Shown: in pieces, positions 12,290-24,900 of the stretch
Position numbering within the stretch: position 1 is the first letter of the stretch
Layout: the number at the start of each line of letters is the position of its first letter
Assembly (NCBI GenBank): GCA_011033025.1
Contig: WFMF01000012.1
Coordinates: 1,084,953-1,148,952 of the forward strand
DNA from: Beroe forskalii
Lineage: Eukaryota; Ctenophora; Nuda; Beroida; Beroidae
Direction: 5' to 3'
DNA: 64,000 bases
The notes under the pieces: generated by a model
The model's input: the letters and a program-made list of their open reading frames with translations, nothing else
Told to the model about the DNA's origin: nothing
Database searches by the model: none
Translations under genes and position numbers: made by a program

Positions 12290-13820
12290 TTATTTGGGTT
12301 AGTAACGCCCTTTGGTCAGAAAGGACGGGTTATTTGATTCAGGCTCCAATTGAAATAAGGCGGGTATTCGCGGAATTTATTGGAAATTCTGAATCAGATT
12401 TGATACGAGTATTCGAATCAATAAAAGAGAGATCTAACCAAAGTAATTAGGTTGAAAACTGACAAAAGTAATTCGGTCAGATATAACGTTCTTATAAAAA
12501 CGCAATATAAAGATTGGTTTTGATCGTTCGTATAAAACGCGGAAAGTCCGTGAAAGATTCCAAAGGAAATCAAGTGTTCAAGTGTAATCTTAATCTTATT
12601 TCCCGAATACTTAAAGGGATTAATTATTCCCACGTTTGTAATGACGTAAGTCTCTTTCACAATGCCGTTCCCCACTGATCATAAGACGCGCGTAGTCGAG
12701 TCTCGTGAGTCGTGTTCCAATCACACTCCGTGCATGAGCTCTCTACGTATTGACACGTCAGCACAGCGCCCTCGTATTTCACTCTAACTTCAACTAACGT
12801 CGCTCTGATGAATTATCACACCGACAAGATTTTAGGGAAGGCAGGTGTCAGTAATTTAACACAGAAGTTAAAACCCAAATCAGGCGGTATTGACCGATTT
12901 AAGATAACGTAATTTCTTGGGAACAAACTTCGGCCATCATAATATGACTTCAGCCAAAAATAGCTATTTCAGTCAAATAGCTACTATTACCCATTCATTT
13001 ACACAATTTGGACTATGACCGACAACATATCCAAAGATGAATTTCTGGGATGTTCCCGTTTTCTCTCCACTAGCTTCAACGTTTTTGCTATTTTTTGGGA
13101 TTTTTTTCGTTTCAAAGTGTTTCAAACAATCGCAAATATCTCAATGATATTGGGGAGCCCAGAACTTTTCGACCACATTTTTGGAAAGTAACTTAAATTT
13201 CATTTCTGTGCTAGCAGAAGCATTTTTTCTATCTCGAAAGCTTCATACCGAAAAATTGTAATAACTCGGACATTTTTCATCCGATCGATCTGAGATTTTG
13301 ACAGTTGTACCTTTCACCTCTAAATATGCGATGTTAAAATTTTAGTGCAATTTCAGCAACGGGAACTTACTCAAATTTCAACGTGAAATATGGCCAATCC
13401 ATGAAAATATATAGTTGGGGCTGGCAAGCAAAGTTACAAAAACTCACTTCCGACTTAGTGCAAAAGAATCACTTCTGTGGCGTTGTACCACAACCAGTTA
13501 TACTCTTAATAATTAAAATAATTGCACGGTAGTAATCTGCGCGAGAGTGGTACAGGTGAGCAAAATATACGCATGTCCATAATCATGGATAATGCGCTGT
13601 GCATACAGTGAAAATTATTGAGGGAACCTTATAAGACTCCAGATTCCTAGTACTCTACCAGGACCACTACTAAAATATATGGTATCGTGTGTAACGTCAG
13701 ATCTTCTACTCGCACAGACGCACGTGATGTGACAAACTTCTGATTTCTCAATTGTACCGCAAGATTTCAAGATCTGCATTGCAATATGAAATATTTGCAT
13801 CGCGCTGTGTAGCTGTACAC
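12290..13820. other. Non-coding stretch, no gene seen
   Basis: AT-rich DNA upstream (in element orientation) of the retroelement fossil. Part of it could be the remnant of that element's 5' flank. I see no coding frame with family resemblance. Confidence 0.35.
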
Positions 13821-13825
13821 AGGAT

Positions 13826-13945
13826 TGTAGGACTATATAGCTAAATAATTCTGTAGATTTAGCTATAAAGTACTAGCTCTAGCTATTTAGTCCGTTAGCT
13901 GAATAGTCCGAACTGCGGACGATATAGCTAAATCTGACCTTACTG
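13826..13945. repeat. TAGCTAAAT-rich dispersed repeat, copy 1
   Basis: Multiple TATAGCTAAAT/ATTTAGCTATA words surround TAGTCCGAACTGCGGACGAT. The same arrangement returns at 15,480-15,650. The motif is self-complementary in part (ATTTAGCTAAAT), so it can form short hairpins. Its class is unknown. Confidence 0.65.
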
Positions 13946-14609
13946 TTCCTCAGTATAGGTTGAATGCCTTCCTCGGTATGGGTATAATGCTCTACGCTTT
14001 GCCATAGATGATCAAACCGTACGATTCCACCTAACCAGACCACATGATCCCGTGTCGGTGTAGCGATTCACAGCTGTTAACCAGATGATCACTGTATCTA
14101 ATGTCGCAGGCGACAGATACGATATATCACATGATCAGAGAACATCAATGTATCGTGGTGATACGATGTAGCACCTGATCAGAGAACATCAATGTCCCAT
14201 TCAGGGCCCCATAATAAACCGTCTGACCCAGGTACGCAGACGAGTGTACCCCTTCTATCCTGTCGAAGGATATGTGGTTCACCATGATATATAGTCCTAC
14301 AATCACCATGATCTCATGATGGTATAAGGAGCGAAGTTCCTCACGACACCCAGAGCTGTCCGACGTCCGCCCTCAACTTCTTCGTTGTTGTACATTGATA
14401 GCGAAAAAATACTTTTTTGATGGTTGGATCCTGCAAAGAGGCATCTCTTAAACTAGGTGCCGAGGTTATTGCAATTAAGTCATAAGATTCTCCCCATGGT
14501 GCCAAGTTTATGTGCAGTCAAGTCTTAATATTCTTCTCATGGGCACAGAATTCTAATAAGGTCAGCTAACAAGCAGTATCTACGGTAGATTCTACCGAGT
14601 GATTCTGAT

Positions 14610-14928
14610 GAGTCCGGAATTTTGCGAGAGTCGACGCGTTTCAGGAAAGTGTACGTCGCCCCCGACAGGAGCCTTGAAGAGAGACAAGAGGAAGAATCTT
14701 GTAGCGCAGATCAAGGAGAAAATGAGCAGCGATCCTCGACAGTATTACTTCATCAGGAACGGTGCTGTCTGCAGCAGGGAGAAGGACCAGGAACCCTCCA
14801 AACTGTCAACCAACTCTTCCTCATCATCATCTGCCATGAGGACTGTCCCGTCATCAGTCATCCCGGGGATTGCACCACCAGGCCGGACTTCAACACCCGC
14901 GCGTAGTCTGCATCCTAATTCGCGCTGA
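14610..14928 (+). pseudogene. Decayed LINE ORF1 C-terminal fragment
   Basis: Reading across two frames, the segment encodes FRKVYVAPDRSLEER and then RKNLVAQIKEKMSSDP, YYFIRNGAVCSRE. These match in order the C-terminal part of the LINE ORF1 protein at 31,711-32,472 (FKKVFISPDRTPAERE, KLVLALKDKINTEP, MFHYLKDGHVCSRE). The family is the RNA-binding ORF1 protein of CR1/Jockey-like non-LTR retrotransposons. A one-base shift near 14,690 separates the two frames, so it is dead. The tail is Ser-rich and ends at a stop at 14,926-14,928. No reverse transcriptase follows. Confidence 0.7.
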
Positions 14929-15479
14929 ATAAACACATACCTCACATGTGCCTTCTCAAAACTCTGAGTGTCTGCATTTTGTGTGTTTATATGTTTTGAG
15001 ATTTGTTTTTGTGTACTATGTGTGGCGTAAGAGCATGGCAATCCGGCCACTCGTGCTGAGGACACTTGCCTTAATTGGCATCTCTTTGTGCATGTGGTTT
15101 TTATTGATATGAATACTGTACATATATATAATATTGTTTCAAAATCCTTATGGGTACCCCACCGTGGGTTTTCAACAACGAATCCTAATGAGGTCAGCTG
15201 ACAAGCAGAATCTCTGATGTGAGGCATCTGTCGACTGTCGTTATGGGAAAAAATTGTCGCCTAACTGCAACCGTGCCCTAGAATATGCCGCAGAGTCCAC
15301 TTTAAAACCAAAGTGTGCCGTAGCGTCGCCCCAAAACTGAAAAGTGTGCCCAAGAGTCCTGTGCCGTAGTTTCTTGTGCCGTAGGGTCCAGTGCTCTACA
15401 GTCCTGTTTCGTAGTGTCCGAACCCCGTTTAACTTAAATCTTATAAATTTAATATGGGGAGGGAGGAACAGCTATGATG
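14929..15479. other. Non-coding stretch after the LINE fragment
   Basis: No coding frame is supported. A direct repeat of about 35 bp (CTAATAAGGTCAGCTAACAA at about 14,553 and CTAATGAGGTCAGCTGACAA at about 15,184) brackets the ORF1 fragment and may be an old duplicated flank. A set of degenerate GTGCCGTAG/GTGTGCC words lies at about 15,290-15,410. Confidence 0.4.
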
Positions 15480-15650
15480 CAGATTTAGCTAAATAGTTCG
15501 AATCGAGGACTATATAGCTAAACACCTAAACTGATAGGGGAGGAGGGACAGCTAGAAAGATTTAGCTAAATAGTCCGAACTGCGGACGATAGCTAAAATC
15601 AAAATTCAGCTATTTTGACCGGTTTAGCTATAAAGTCCGCCTACCGTAGC
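15480..15650. repeat. TAGCTAAAT-rich dispersed repeat, copy 2
   Basis: A second copy of the 13,826-13,945 repeat in the same orientation, again centred on TAGTCCGAACTGCGGACGAT and flanked by TTTAGCTA words. Confidence 0.65.
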
Positions 15651-15957
15651 TGTTGAGTGTTTTGGGTATATTGGGAACATCAGACAGGAGAACTTATGAA
15701 TGCGCGCGCCAATGAATGAACGTGCCAATGCGCGTTACCGGTGGAATCGTGCAGCATTACAGAGATATTCATACTTTTATAATACTCCCTGGCATTATGT
15801 TTGATTTTGGGGCGCAAAATTCACAGCTTTTTAGGTGAGAAGGTATTGTTTCATCTGATATAGTAGTGTCAATCACGAGATAGGGAAATTTTAAGCGCTC
15901 GCAAACGACAGAACTTTATTTGTTATTTTTATCGTAAGTTGTTTGTAATAAACTTAC

Positions 15958-18900
15958 GATGAGCTGGTCAGTTTGAAGATTTGCTGGTAGCAGTAGGAGA
16001 AAATCCTACCGTAGGTAGCTCCAATCAAGAGACACGGTACGAACAACCCGCTAGGAACACCTGTAAGTAAAGTAGATAGCTAGAAACAACCCATCAAGAA
16101 CACATGTTGGTAGAGCAAATTACCTAATAACTTAGAGAATAGATTCACTTTCATTGCTGCATCTTTACCATCTCGTCTTTTTCTTCCTATCACTGTCGTA
16201 AAATCAAAAATTCTCGGACTTTCTTCTAGAACGAATTCCGTGCGAGTTCGTTGAAATAACGGGGGAATGTGCTGCTTTGGGCACGTACCTATGCCGTAAG
16301 TCCAGTTAGTGGCAAGGAAGAGGAACACGAAGAAGACTGTCAGTGTGAGGGGGCTGTAGGTAGGAACAAGAGGAATGTCGTCAGTTGATGCATCTGAAGA
16401 TGGGCGCAGGGTCAATAACCTGATCACTGTAAAAATGCAGCAGGAATTGGTGTGGATTATTCATAGTGCAGATGGAAAAAATACGATAACGACTTCAAGA
16501 AATCGGTACTTCTTCCAATTATTCAATGGAAGATTAATAGAAAGATACAAACGTAGAGTTGAAATTGAAAATTTATCCCCTATTTATTACAGCTCAATAA
16601 ATAGCTATACTCAGGATATTGAACAGAATTTCTCTTTACTCCGGTATAACCAGGTTATACTATAACCTGACAGATTGAAGTTGAAATGGTGGAAGAGCAT
16701 CTTGATGCTTTCTTCTTGAGGCTTGTAAGCCACTGTAGCGTAGTCGTTGTAAAGCTCTCCGGCCTTCGGACAGAACCATCGCTCCGTTAGATTAGCTAAA
16801 TCACTATCCATGCTGGGGTCGGGATAACAAGTCAACCTTCCAAAGCTCCGGCATTGGAATTTGGAAACCTTTCGATAATGAACCTTTACAGAAAGAATAA
16901 GGAAAATAATATAGAGTAATTTTCGATTCACTGGAAGAGTGAATGGAAAATTGGGGCATTTGAAATTTACGAGTGCTATAAAGTAAGCTATTGTTTTACC
17001 TGCTCACATCCCAATGCATGCATTGCCCAGCCATATTGATGAGCGTATAACTCAGAGCACTGATGGTGATACCGACCAGCGCGACTTCCAGCACTCTCAC
17101 TCCCTTTCCCTTGGTGTTGACATGTTTGAATCTGTACTTGGTTAGGTAGTAGTTGAGCTGGTTGAAGAGGGCTCCCAGAAGCCCACCTATCCCTCCCATG
17201 ATGACGAATACCACCAAATCGTAGGGCCCCCACAACATACACTCGTTAGAGCCATCAAGACACTGAAAAAGATGGGGTAAGATCTTCACTTGTAAACCTA
17301 TCTAACTTCCTTAGTAAGGCTCCCCCCCCCGATGGTATAATGCACTAGTCACCAAAAAACTTGCATGAGATTACCAAAAGACTGCTCATCATAGCCAGCG
17401 GAATTTAAATCAATTAGGGACCAGCAAGTTTATTTGGTGGTTTTGCAAGATTTGCCGTATGAGACAGAAGACAAATCTAGCATTTGGCAACAAAAAGCTT
17501 GCAAAGAAGTTTGCAATATTTCACACGTTGAGCAGTCTTTTGGCTGACCCAACAGTAGGAAAATGCCTGTCATAATGTAGACTCCCATGCAAGCCTTCAT
17601 AGGAAAGGCAAGATTTTAATTCAAATATTTGCAAGATTCGTATGATCTTATGCAAGCTTTTAGTGGTCTCTGATATTTCACTGCAAGCTTTCATAGGAAA
17701 GGCAAGATTTTCATTGCAATATTTGCAAGATTCAAATGATCTAATGCAAGCTTTTTAGTGGTCTCTGATATTTCACTGCAAGCTTTCATAGGAAAGGCAA
17801 GATTTTCATTGCAATATTTGCAAGATTCAGTTGGTCCTATGCAAACTTTGAGTGGTCTCTGATATTCCACTGCAAGCTTTCATAGGAAAGGCAAGATTTT
17901 CATTGCAATATTTGCAAGATTCCAATGATCTTATGCAAGCTTTTAGTGGTCTCTGATATTCCACTGCAAGCCTTCATAGGAAAGGCAAGATTTTCATTGC
18001 AATATTTGCAAGATTCGAATGATCTGATGCAAGCTTTTAGTGGTCTCTGATATACCAATGAAAGCCTTCATAGGAAAGGCAAGATTTTCATTGCGATATT
18101 TGCAAGATTCGAATGATCTGATGCAAGCTTTTAGTGGTCTCTGATATACCAATGAAAGCCTTCATAGGTTGAAAAGTTACTTACTCCCCCATCAACAGGG
18201 GTCCACGCCAGGGGTAGGGCTATCGGATCAAATTATGATTTAAAAATTTTTTTCGGCCCACAGAAATGATATCATTTTATCATGAATGCCTTTCACTAGG
18301 CTAAGGTGGTGTCGTTTTGGGGCCAAAACTCAGATCTTCATAGGTTTGTGATATTATGTGCTTCTGTGGTTATGTGATACCAAGCTTTCTGGAATCGCCC
18401 GTTATTTAGCCCTGGAAAATTTGGCTCTTAGTTCATTCCTATATGGTATCTTCTCTTTTAACTTCTTAACTTTATACTTTTATAGGCAGCGCAAGGGTTG
18501 TACCGGAGGAGGACTCTCCCACTCTGATTATGTAATAAAGTAATAAGGTAATAAAGTAATAAGCCTGTCAGTGATAGCGTAGGGAGAGTTTCCGGTTTCA
18601 GTTCGAAACACGGTAGGTAGTTCTTGTCATCTTGACTAATGATCAGCGGGAAATGGAATATCAATAATATGATTACGCACACCTATAGCATAAAGCTTAA
18701 TAACCATCCACATCAATGATGGAATGTTGACATTGCTTCGCTATTTCTCAGACCATTTTAATTGGAAAGCTTCTCTGTGTATTGGTATATATGTAATCCA
18801 ATTCACATCACATTCACACACAGAGCACAGGGGCATTATAATTGCTGATACAAGAAGAAACTAAAACGTGTTTTCATTTGGCAACACGAGCTTTCGAGTG

Positions 18901-21900
18901 GCATCACGTGACTGTCACGTGACCACGATTATCACGTACCCACCTCAACCCGTTCACGTGACTTCTACGTGACACCGCGCATATCAGGTAAAACATACAG
19001 AATGCATGTCACGTGACCGACTTTGATATTCGATACGCCTCGGAGCACCGACCGCACACTGGGGCGCAATGTTATTGTAAGATACACCTAGCAGCTAGGT
19101 ACAGTGATACGGCCCAAACGTTAATCTATGATACATTATATAGTGACTTTGATACGGTTTATATAGGACTGTGTGTGCAATGTTATTCTATGTAAATGAT
19201 ACACTGTACACCCAGCCTTTACCGCAGCGCTAAATATCTCGATGAAGAGTTTCTCAGCAGGGTTCACGAATCACGGAAACAGTTTACAAGCAACGTAAAT
19301 TCAACAATACGGTGTATAGTGTACTTGTACATGAAAATAAAATTCCAAATAATGTTTACTGTGTGTTTATCGAATAATGGAATTACTTCATTAAACCTCT
19401 GAAAATTCGATGTGTCAATTATAGTCGTTAACAACCCCACCAACGGTGTTTTGATGTGGGATTTAAAAATCTTACGGCACGAAGTTTATCCATAGGAACC
19501 TATCCAGGAAAAAAATCTTTGGTAGGTACCTAATATGATTTTTGTTCATAAAGGTAGGTCGCTTTGGAAGGATGATAAAGATTGAAACCTTAGCTTTGGA
19601 TTATGAGTTGTTTGAAGCAATCTCTTCTTAAATGTGCTATTCATCTTGATGGCAGTGCATCTTTTAAATTGAACCGGGGTATTTTCAACGATGTGCATCA
19701 CTAGGTGCAGATGCACTGAAGGGATGCAGAAAATGATAAGTGAGAGGGTCGTTCAGGAGTGTGAGAGAGTCGTTCAGGACTGTGAGAGGGTCGTTCAGGA
19801 CAGTGAGAGGTTCGTTCAGGAGTGTGAGAGGGTCTTTCAGGACTGTGAGATTGTCGATTAGGACTGTGAAAGTGTCGTTCAGGACTGTGAGAGGGTCGTT
19901 CAGGACTGCTAGAGGGTCGTTCAGGACTGCTAGAGGGTCGTTCAGGACTGCTAGAGGGTCGATTAGGACTGTGAGAGGGTCGTTCAGGACTGCTAGAGGG
20001 TCGATTAGGACTGTGAGAGGGTCGTTCAGGACTGTGAGAGGGTCGTTCAGGACTGTGAGAGGGACGTTCAGGACTGTGAGAGGATCGTTCAGGACTGCTA
20101 GAGGGTCGTTCAGGACTGTGAGAGGGTCGTGCAGGACTGTGAAAGTGTCGTTCAGAACTGTACGAGAGGGGTTCAGGACTGGTAGATGGTCGTTCAGGAG
20201 TGTGAAAGGGTTGTTCAGGACTGCACAAGAGAGTCGATCACGAGTGTGAGAGGGTCGTTCAGGACTGTACAAGAAGAGAAGAAGGTCGATCAGGAGTGTG
20301 AGCGGGTCGATCAGGACTGTACAGGAGGGTCGTCAGGACTGCGAGAGGGTCGTTCAGGACTGTACAAGAGGGTCGATCAGGAGTGTGAGAGGGTCGTTCA
20401 GGACTGCACAAGAGAGTCGATAACGAGTGTGAGAGGGTCGTTCAGGACTGTACAAGAAGGTCGATCAGGAGTGTGAGCGGGTCGATCAGGACTGTACAGG
20501 AGGGTCGTCAGGACTGTACAAGAAGGTCGATCAGGAGTGTGAGAGGGTCGTTCAGGACTGCACAAGAGAGTCGATCACGAGTGTGAGAGGGTCGTTCAGG
20601 ACTGTACAAGAGGGTCGATCAGGAGTGTGAGAGGGTCGTTCAGGACTGCACAAGAGAGTCGATAACGAGTGTGAGAGGGTCGTTCAGGACTGTACAAGAA
20701 GGTCGATCAGGAGTGTGAGCGGGTCGATCAGGACTGTACAGGAGGGTCGTCAGGACTGCGAGAGGGTCGTTCAGGACTGTACAAGAGGGTCGATCAGGAG
20801 TGTGAGAGGGTCGTTCAGGACTGCACAAGAGAGTCGATAACGAGTGTGAGAGGGTCGTTTAGGACTGTACAAGAAGGTCGATCAGGAGTGTGAGCGGGTC
20901 GATCAGGACTGTACAGGAGGGTCGTCAGGACTGTACAAGAAGGTCGATCAGGAGTGTGAGAGGGTCGTTCAGGACTGCACAAGAGAGTCGATAACGAGTG
21001 TGAGAGGTCGTTCAGGACTGTACAAGAAGGTCGATCAGGGAGTGTGAGCGGGTCGATCAGGACTGTACAGGAGGGTCGTCAGGACTGTACAAGAAGGTCG
21101 ATCAGGAGTGTGAGAGGGTCGTTCAGGACTGCACAAGAGAGTCGATCACGAGTGTGAGAGGGTCGTTCAGGACTGTACAAGAAGGTCGATCAGGAGTGTG
21201 AGCGGGTCGATCAGGACTGTACTGGAGGGTCGTCAGGACTGTACAAGAAGGTCGATCAGGAGTGTGAGAGGGTCGTTCAGGACTGCACAAGAGAGTCGAT
21301 CACGAGTGTGAGAGGGTCGTTCAGGACTGTGAGAGGGTCGTTCAGGACTGTACAAGAAGGTCGATCAGGAGTGTGAGAGGGTCGTACAGGACTGTGCGAG
21401 AGGGTCGTTCAGGACTGTGCATGGTACTTTTAACATAAATTGCCCTAAATTATTCTGCGATATGAAGATTGAAGATCGATGATATAGAATCATCCAAGAA
21501 TGCAAAGGAACCTTCCATTAAATTTCGGTGCATCCTTTATTATATAAGGTACACTTCAACTTCTAGTGACAAATCGGTACGAGGATTACAAACTGGTGAT
21601 TGAGTTTTTGAAATCCGTACCGATATGTCACCCGAAGTAGAGTCTGTGGTTGATCAAATTAGTCGTCTTCCGGATTCATGAAGTAAGAAGACGTGACATA
21701 TCAATCACAGTTCGATAGACGAATCGGTACGGGTGACATAATGGGGTCTAGCAATATTTTCGACACAGTTTATTGTTTACATCCTCAATTTAAACTATCA
21801 ATTAACGTCGTGTTCTTGATACAATTGAAGATGATACATTATATAGTGACTTTGATACGGTTTATATAGGACTGTGTGTGTTATGTTATTTTAATATATA

Positions 21901-24900
21901 AATGATACACTGTACACCCAGCCTTTATTACCGCAGCGCTAAATATCTCGATGAAGAGTTTCTGAGCAGGGTTCACTCGTCCTACTCTGATTCACGTCCT
22001 ATTGACGAAGAAATCCTTGTTTTACACACCACGTCTTTACATCAGTGTCGAAATTTTATTTCCATCTACAAGTAAACTATACATTGTAGGTACACTGTAC
22101 ATTTTATGTTGATTTTACGTTGCTAGCAAACTGTTTCCGTGAACCCTGCTGAGAAACTCTTCATCGAGATCATATTAGGTACCTACCAAAGATTTTTTTC
22201 CTGGATAGGTTCCTATGGATAAACTTCGTGCCGTAAGATTTTTAAATCCCACATCAAAACACCGTTGGTGGGGTTGTTAACGACTATAATTGACACATCG
22301 AATTTTCAGAGGTTTAATGAAGTAATTCCATTATTCGATAAACACACAGTAAACATTATTTGAATTTTATTTTCATGTACAAGTACACTATACACCGTAT
22401 TGTTGAATTTACGTTGCTTGTAAACTGTTTCCGTGATTCGTGAACCCTGCTGAGAAACTCTTCATCGAGATATTTAGCGCTGCGGTAAAGGCTGGGTGTA
22501 CAGTGTATCATTTACATAGAATAACATTGCACACACAGTCCTATATAAACCGTATCAAAGTCACTATATAATGTATCATAGATTAACGTGTGGGCCGTAT
22601 CACTATGTACCTAGCTGCTAGGTGTATCATACAATGAAAATCATGCCTTTCCTATGAAGGCTTGCAGTAGAATATCAGAGACCTCTAAAAGCTTGCATAA
22701 GATCATTCGAATCTTGCAAATATTGCAATGAAAATCTTGCCTTTCCTATGAAGGCTTGCAGTGGAATATCGGAGACCACTCAAAGCTTGCATGGGACCAA
22801 CTGAATCTTGCAAATATTGCAATGAAAATCTTGCCTTTCCTATGAAGGCTTGCAGTAGAATATCAGAGACCTCTAAAAGCTTGCATAAGATCATTCGAAT
22901 CTTGCGAATATTGCAATGAAAATCTTGCCTTTCCTATGAAGGCTTGCAGTGGAATATCGGAGACCACTCAAAGCTTGCATGGGACCAACTGAATCTTGCA
23001 AATATTGCAATGAAAATCTTGCCTTTCCTATGAATTCTTGCAGTGGAATATCAGAGACCACTAAAAGCTTGCATAAGATCATTCGAATCTTGCAAATATT
23101 GCAATGAAAATCTTGCCTTTCCTATGAATTCTTGCATTGGAATATCAGAGACCACTAAAAGCTTGCATAAGATCATTCGAATCTTGCAAATATTGCAATG
23201 AAAATCTTGCCTTTCCTATGAAGGCTTGCATTAGTCTAAATGTATCCTTGTGACAGTAACAGGCATTTTGATTGCAGTCTTGCATCCACTATCAAAAATA
23301 CTGCCAAGCTAGAGATGCATTATACCATCGGGGGGGGGGAGCCTTTAGTACATCTACTTCATATAAAATCTATTGAAAAATTTCCACAAAGATATGAGTT
23401 CGGAGTCTTCATTGAAAAATGATTGGCAGATGCAAAGTTTATTCGTTCTAATGAACCTTACGCAGTGCGCGAGCGATTTAGCGCGGTGAGTGAGCGGTGA
23501 GGGAGCAGTGAGTGAGCAGTGAGTGAGCGGTGAGTGAGCGGTGAGGGACTAGGGAGCAGTGAGTGAGCAGTGAGGGAGCGGTGAGGGAGCGGTGAGGGAG
23601 CGGTGATGGAGCAGTGAGTGAGCGGTGAGTGAGCGGTGATGGAGCAGTGAGTGAGCGGTGAGGGAGCAGTGAGTGAGCGGTGAGTGAGCGGTGAGGGAGC
23701 AGTGAGTGAGCGGTGAGTGAGCAGTGAGTGAGCAGTGAGTGAGCGGTGAGTGAGCAGTGAGTGAGCAGTGAGTGAGCGGTGAGTGAGCAGTGAGGGAGCA
23801 GTGAGTGAGCAGTGAGTGAGCGGTGAGTGAGCAGTGAGTGAGCAGTGAGTGAGCGGTGAGGAACAAGTGAGTGAGCAGTGAGTGAGCGGTGAGTGAGCAG
23901 TGAGTGAGCAGTGAATAAGTGTATTGTATGATAGGTAGATATTTGTTTATGATATTTGTTTTATTTGGGAGGAGCTCGTAGCAGCGTATTTGGGTAATAT
24001 TTTGAGATTTTGGTAAGTTGTTTAAGTCAACATATTGTGGTAATATAATTTAGATAGCGTAGTTAAAACTAAAAGTAGGTAACTCAGAGTTGTTATGCGG
24101 TTAGCATAGTTAAAAGTAGAGAATTGTTTTGGTTTTAGCATATTTCGGTAGGTTATTTTTGGTAACGTTGTTTAAAGTAGGGGATCCAGTGTGGTGAACA
24201 CGATGAGGTGCGTGTTGTGAGTGAGTGGTGTGAAGCATAGTATATAATGTAGACCGGAGATTAGTGGATTATCTTCTGATGATTCAATACGATTCTGACT
24301 TCCAACGATTCCTGTCTCATCACTAGTTTCCGTCTCATCATTGATCAAACGTCCAAACCACGCCCCGGATCCTTACCTCGGTTCAGCTTACATGTGGCGC
24401 GTTTGGCAGGGTACATTCCCCAAATACGATGGGGTATAATGTGACATCAAAGGAAATTTAAAAGTCTGCCCACCGAGCCCTTCTGAGAAAGTAACATGTC
24501 TGGATGAAATGGCAAAATGTGACGTAAGTGCCACGACGTGCGAAACAAAAGTCATACAGAGCCGGGCAGGTATGATGATCCGTACGAGAGAAGTGGTGAA
24601 GGCACCTGATAAGGAGGGAAAACTACAAACTCTCAACAAGACCGCCCAATCTACTCTTTTCTGGAGGTACGGAGATCACAGTTCGAGATTTTGGTGGGCA
24701 AACAACTATTCAGGGGCCGAGACAATCCAGTAATGTCGATATCTATGGATATCGGGGATGACAGTTGGCTACAGCGAAAGACAAGGGTTATATCGGCTGT
24801 GGACCTGGAACAAATGGAGAGGATCATCCAACAGCAGGAGGGCAAAATAAGGACCATGGTAACGGAGGGTGGCTGTAGTACGAGCAAGGGATGGACAGGA

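Larger units (their letters stand above)
17317..23344. mobile_element. 6-kb satellite-bearing TIR element with 6-bp target duplications
   Basis: The left end (17,317: AGGCTCC, ten C, then GATGGTATAATGCA) matches the reverse complement of the right end at 23,344 over about 28 bp. TTAGTA flanks both ends (17,311-17,316 and 23,345-23,350), which supports a 6-bp target duplication. Subterminal arrays of the same satellite of about 92 bp lie inside each end in opposite orientation (17,590-18,175 and 22,633-23,235). No transposase is seen, so it is non-autonomous. A second element (18,840-22,632) sits inside. The host site is an intron of the CLC gene. The superfamily is not assigned. Confidence 0.75.

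Noticed and set aside
19196-19402. A 68-codon frame conserved at three places (also 30,172 and 33,440)
   Set aside because: It lies wholly within the terminal inverted repeats and is conserved only because they are. There is no protein family.
19685-20476. Long open frames on both strands made of RGSFRTV, SPERPSH or VLNDPLT repeats
   Set aside because: They follow a 21-bp minisatellite inside non-autonomous elements. All frames stay open because the period is a multiple of three.
23549-23866. 105-codon frame of [10 protein letters not shown] repeats
   Set aside because: Product of the GTGAGTGAGC minisatellite. No start context, no splice sites, no family.
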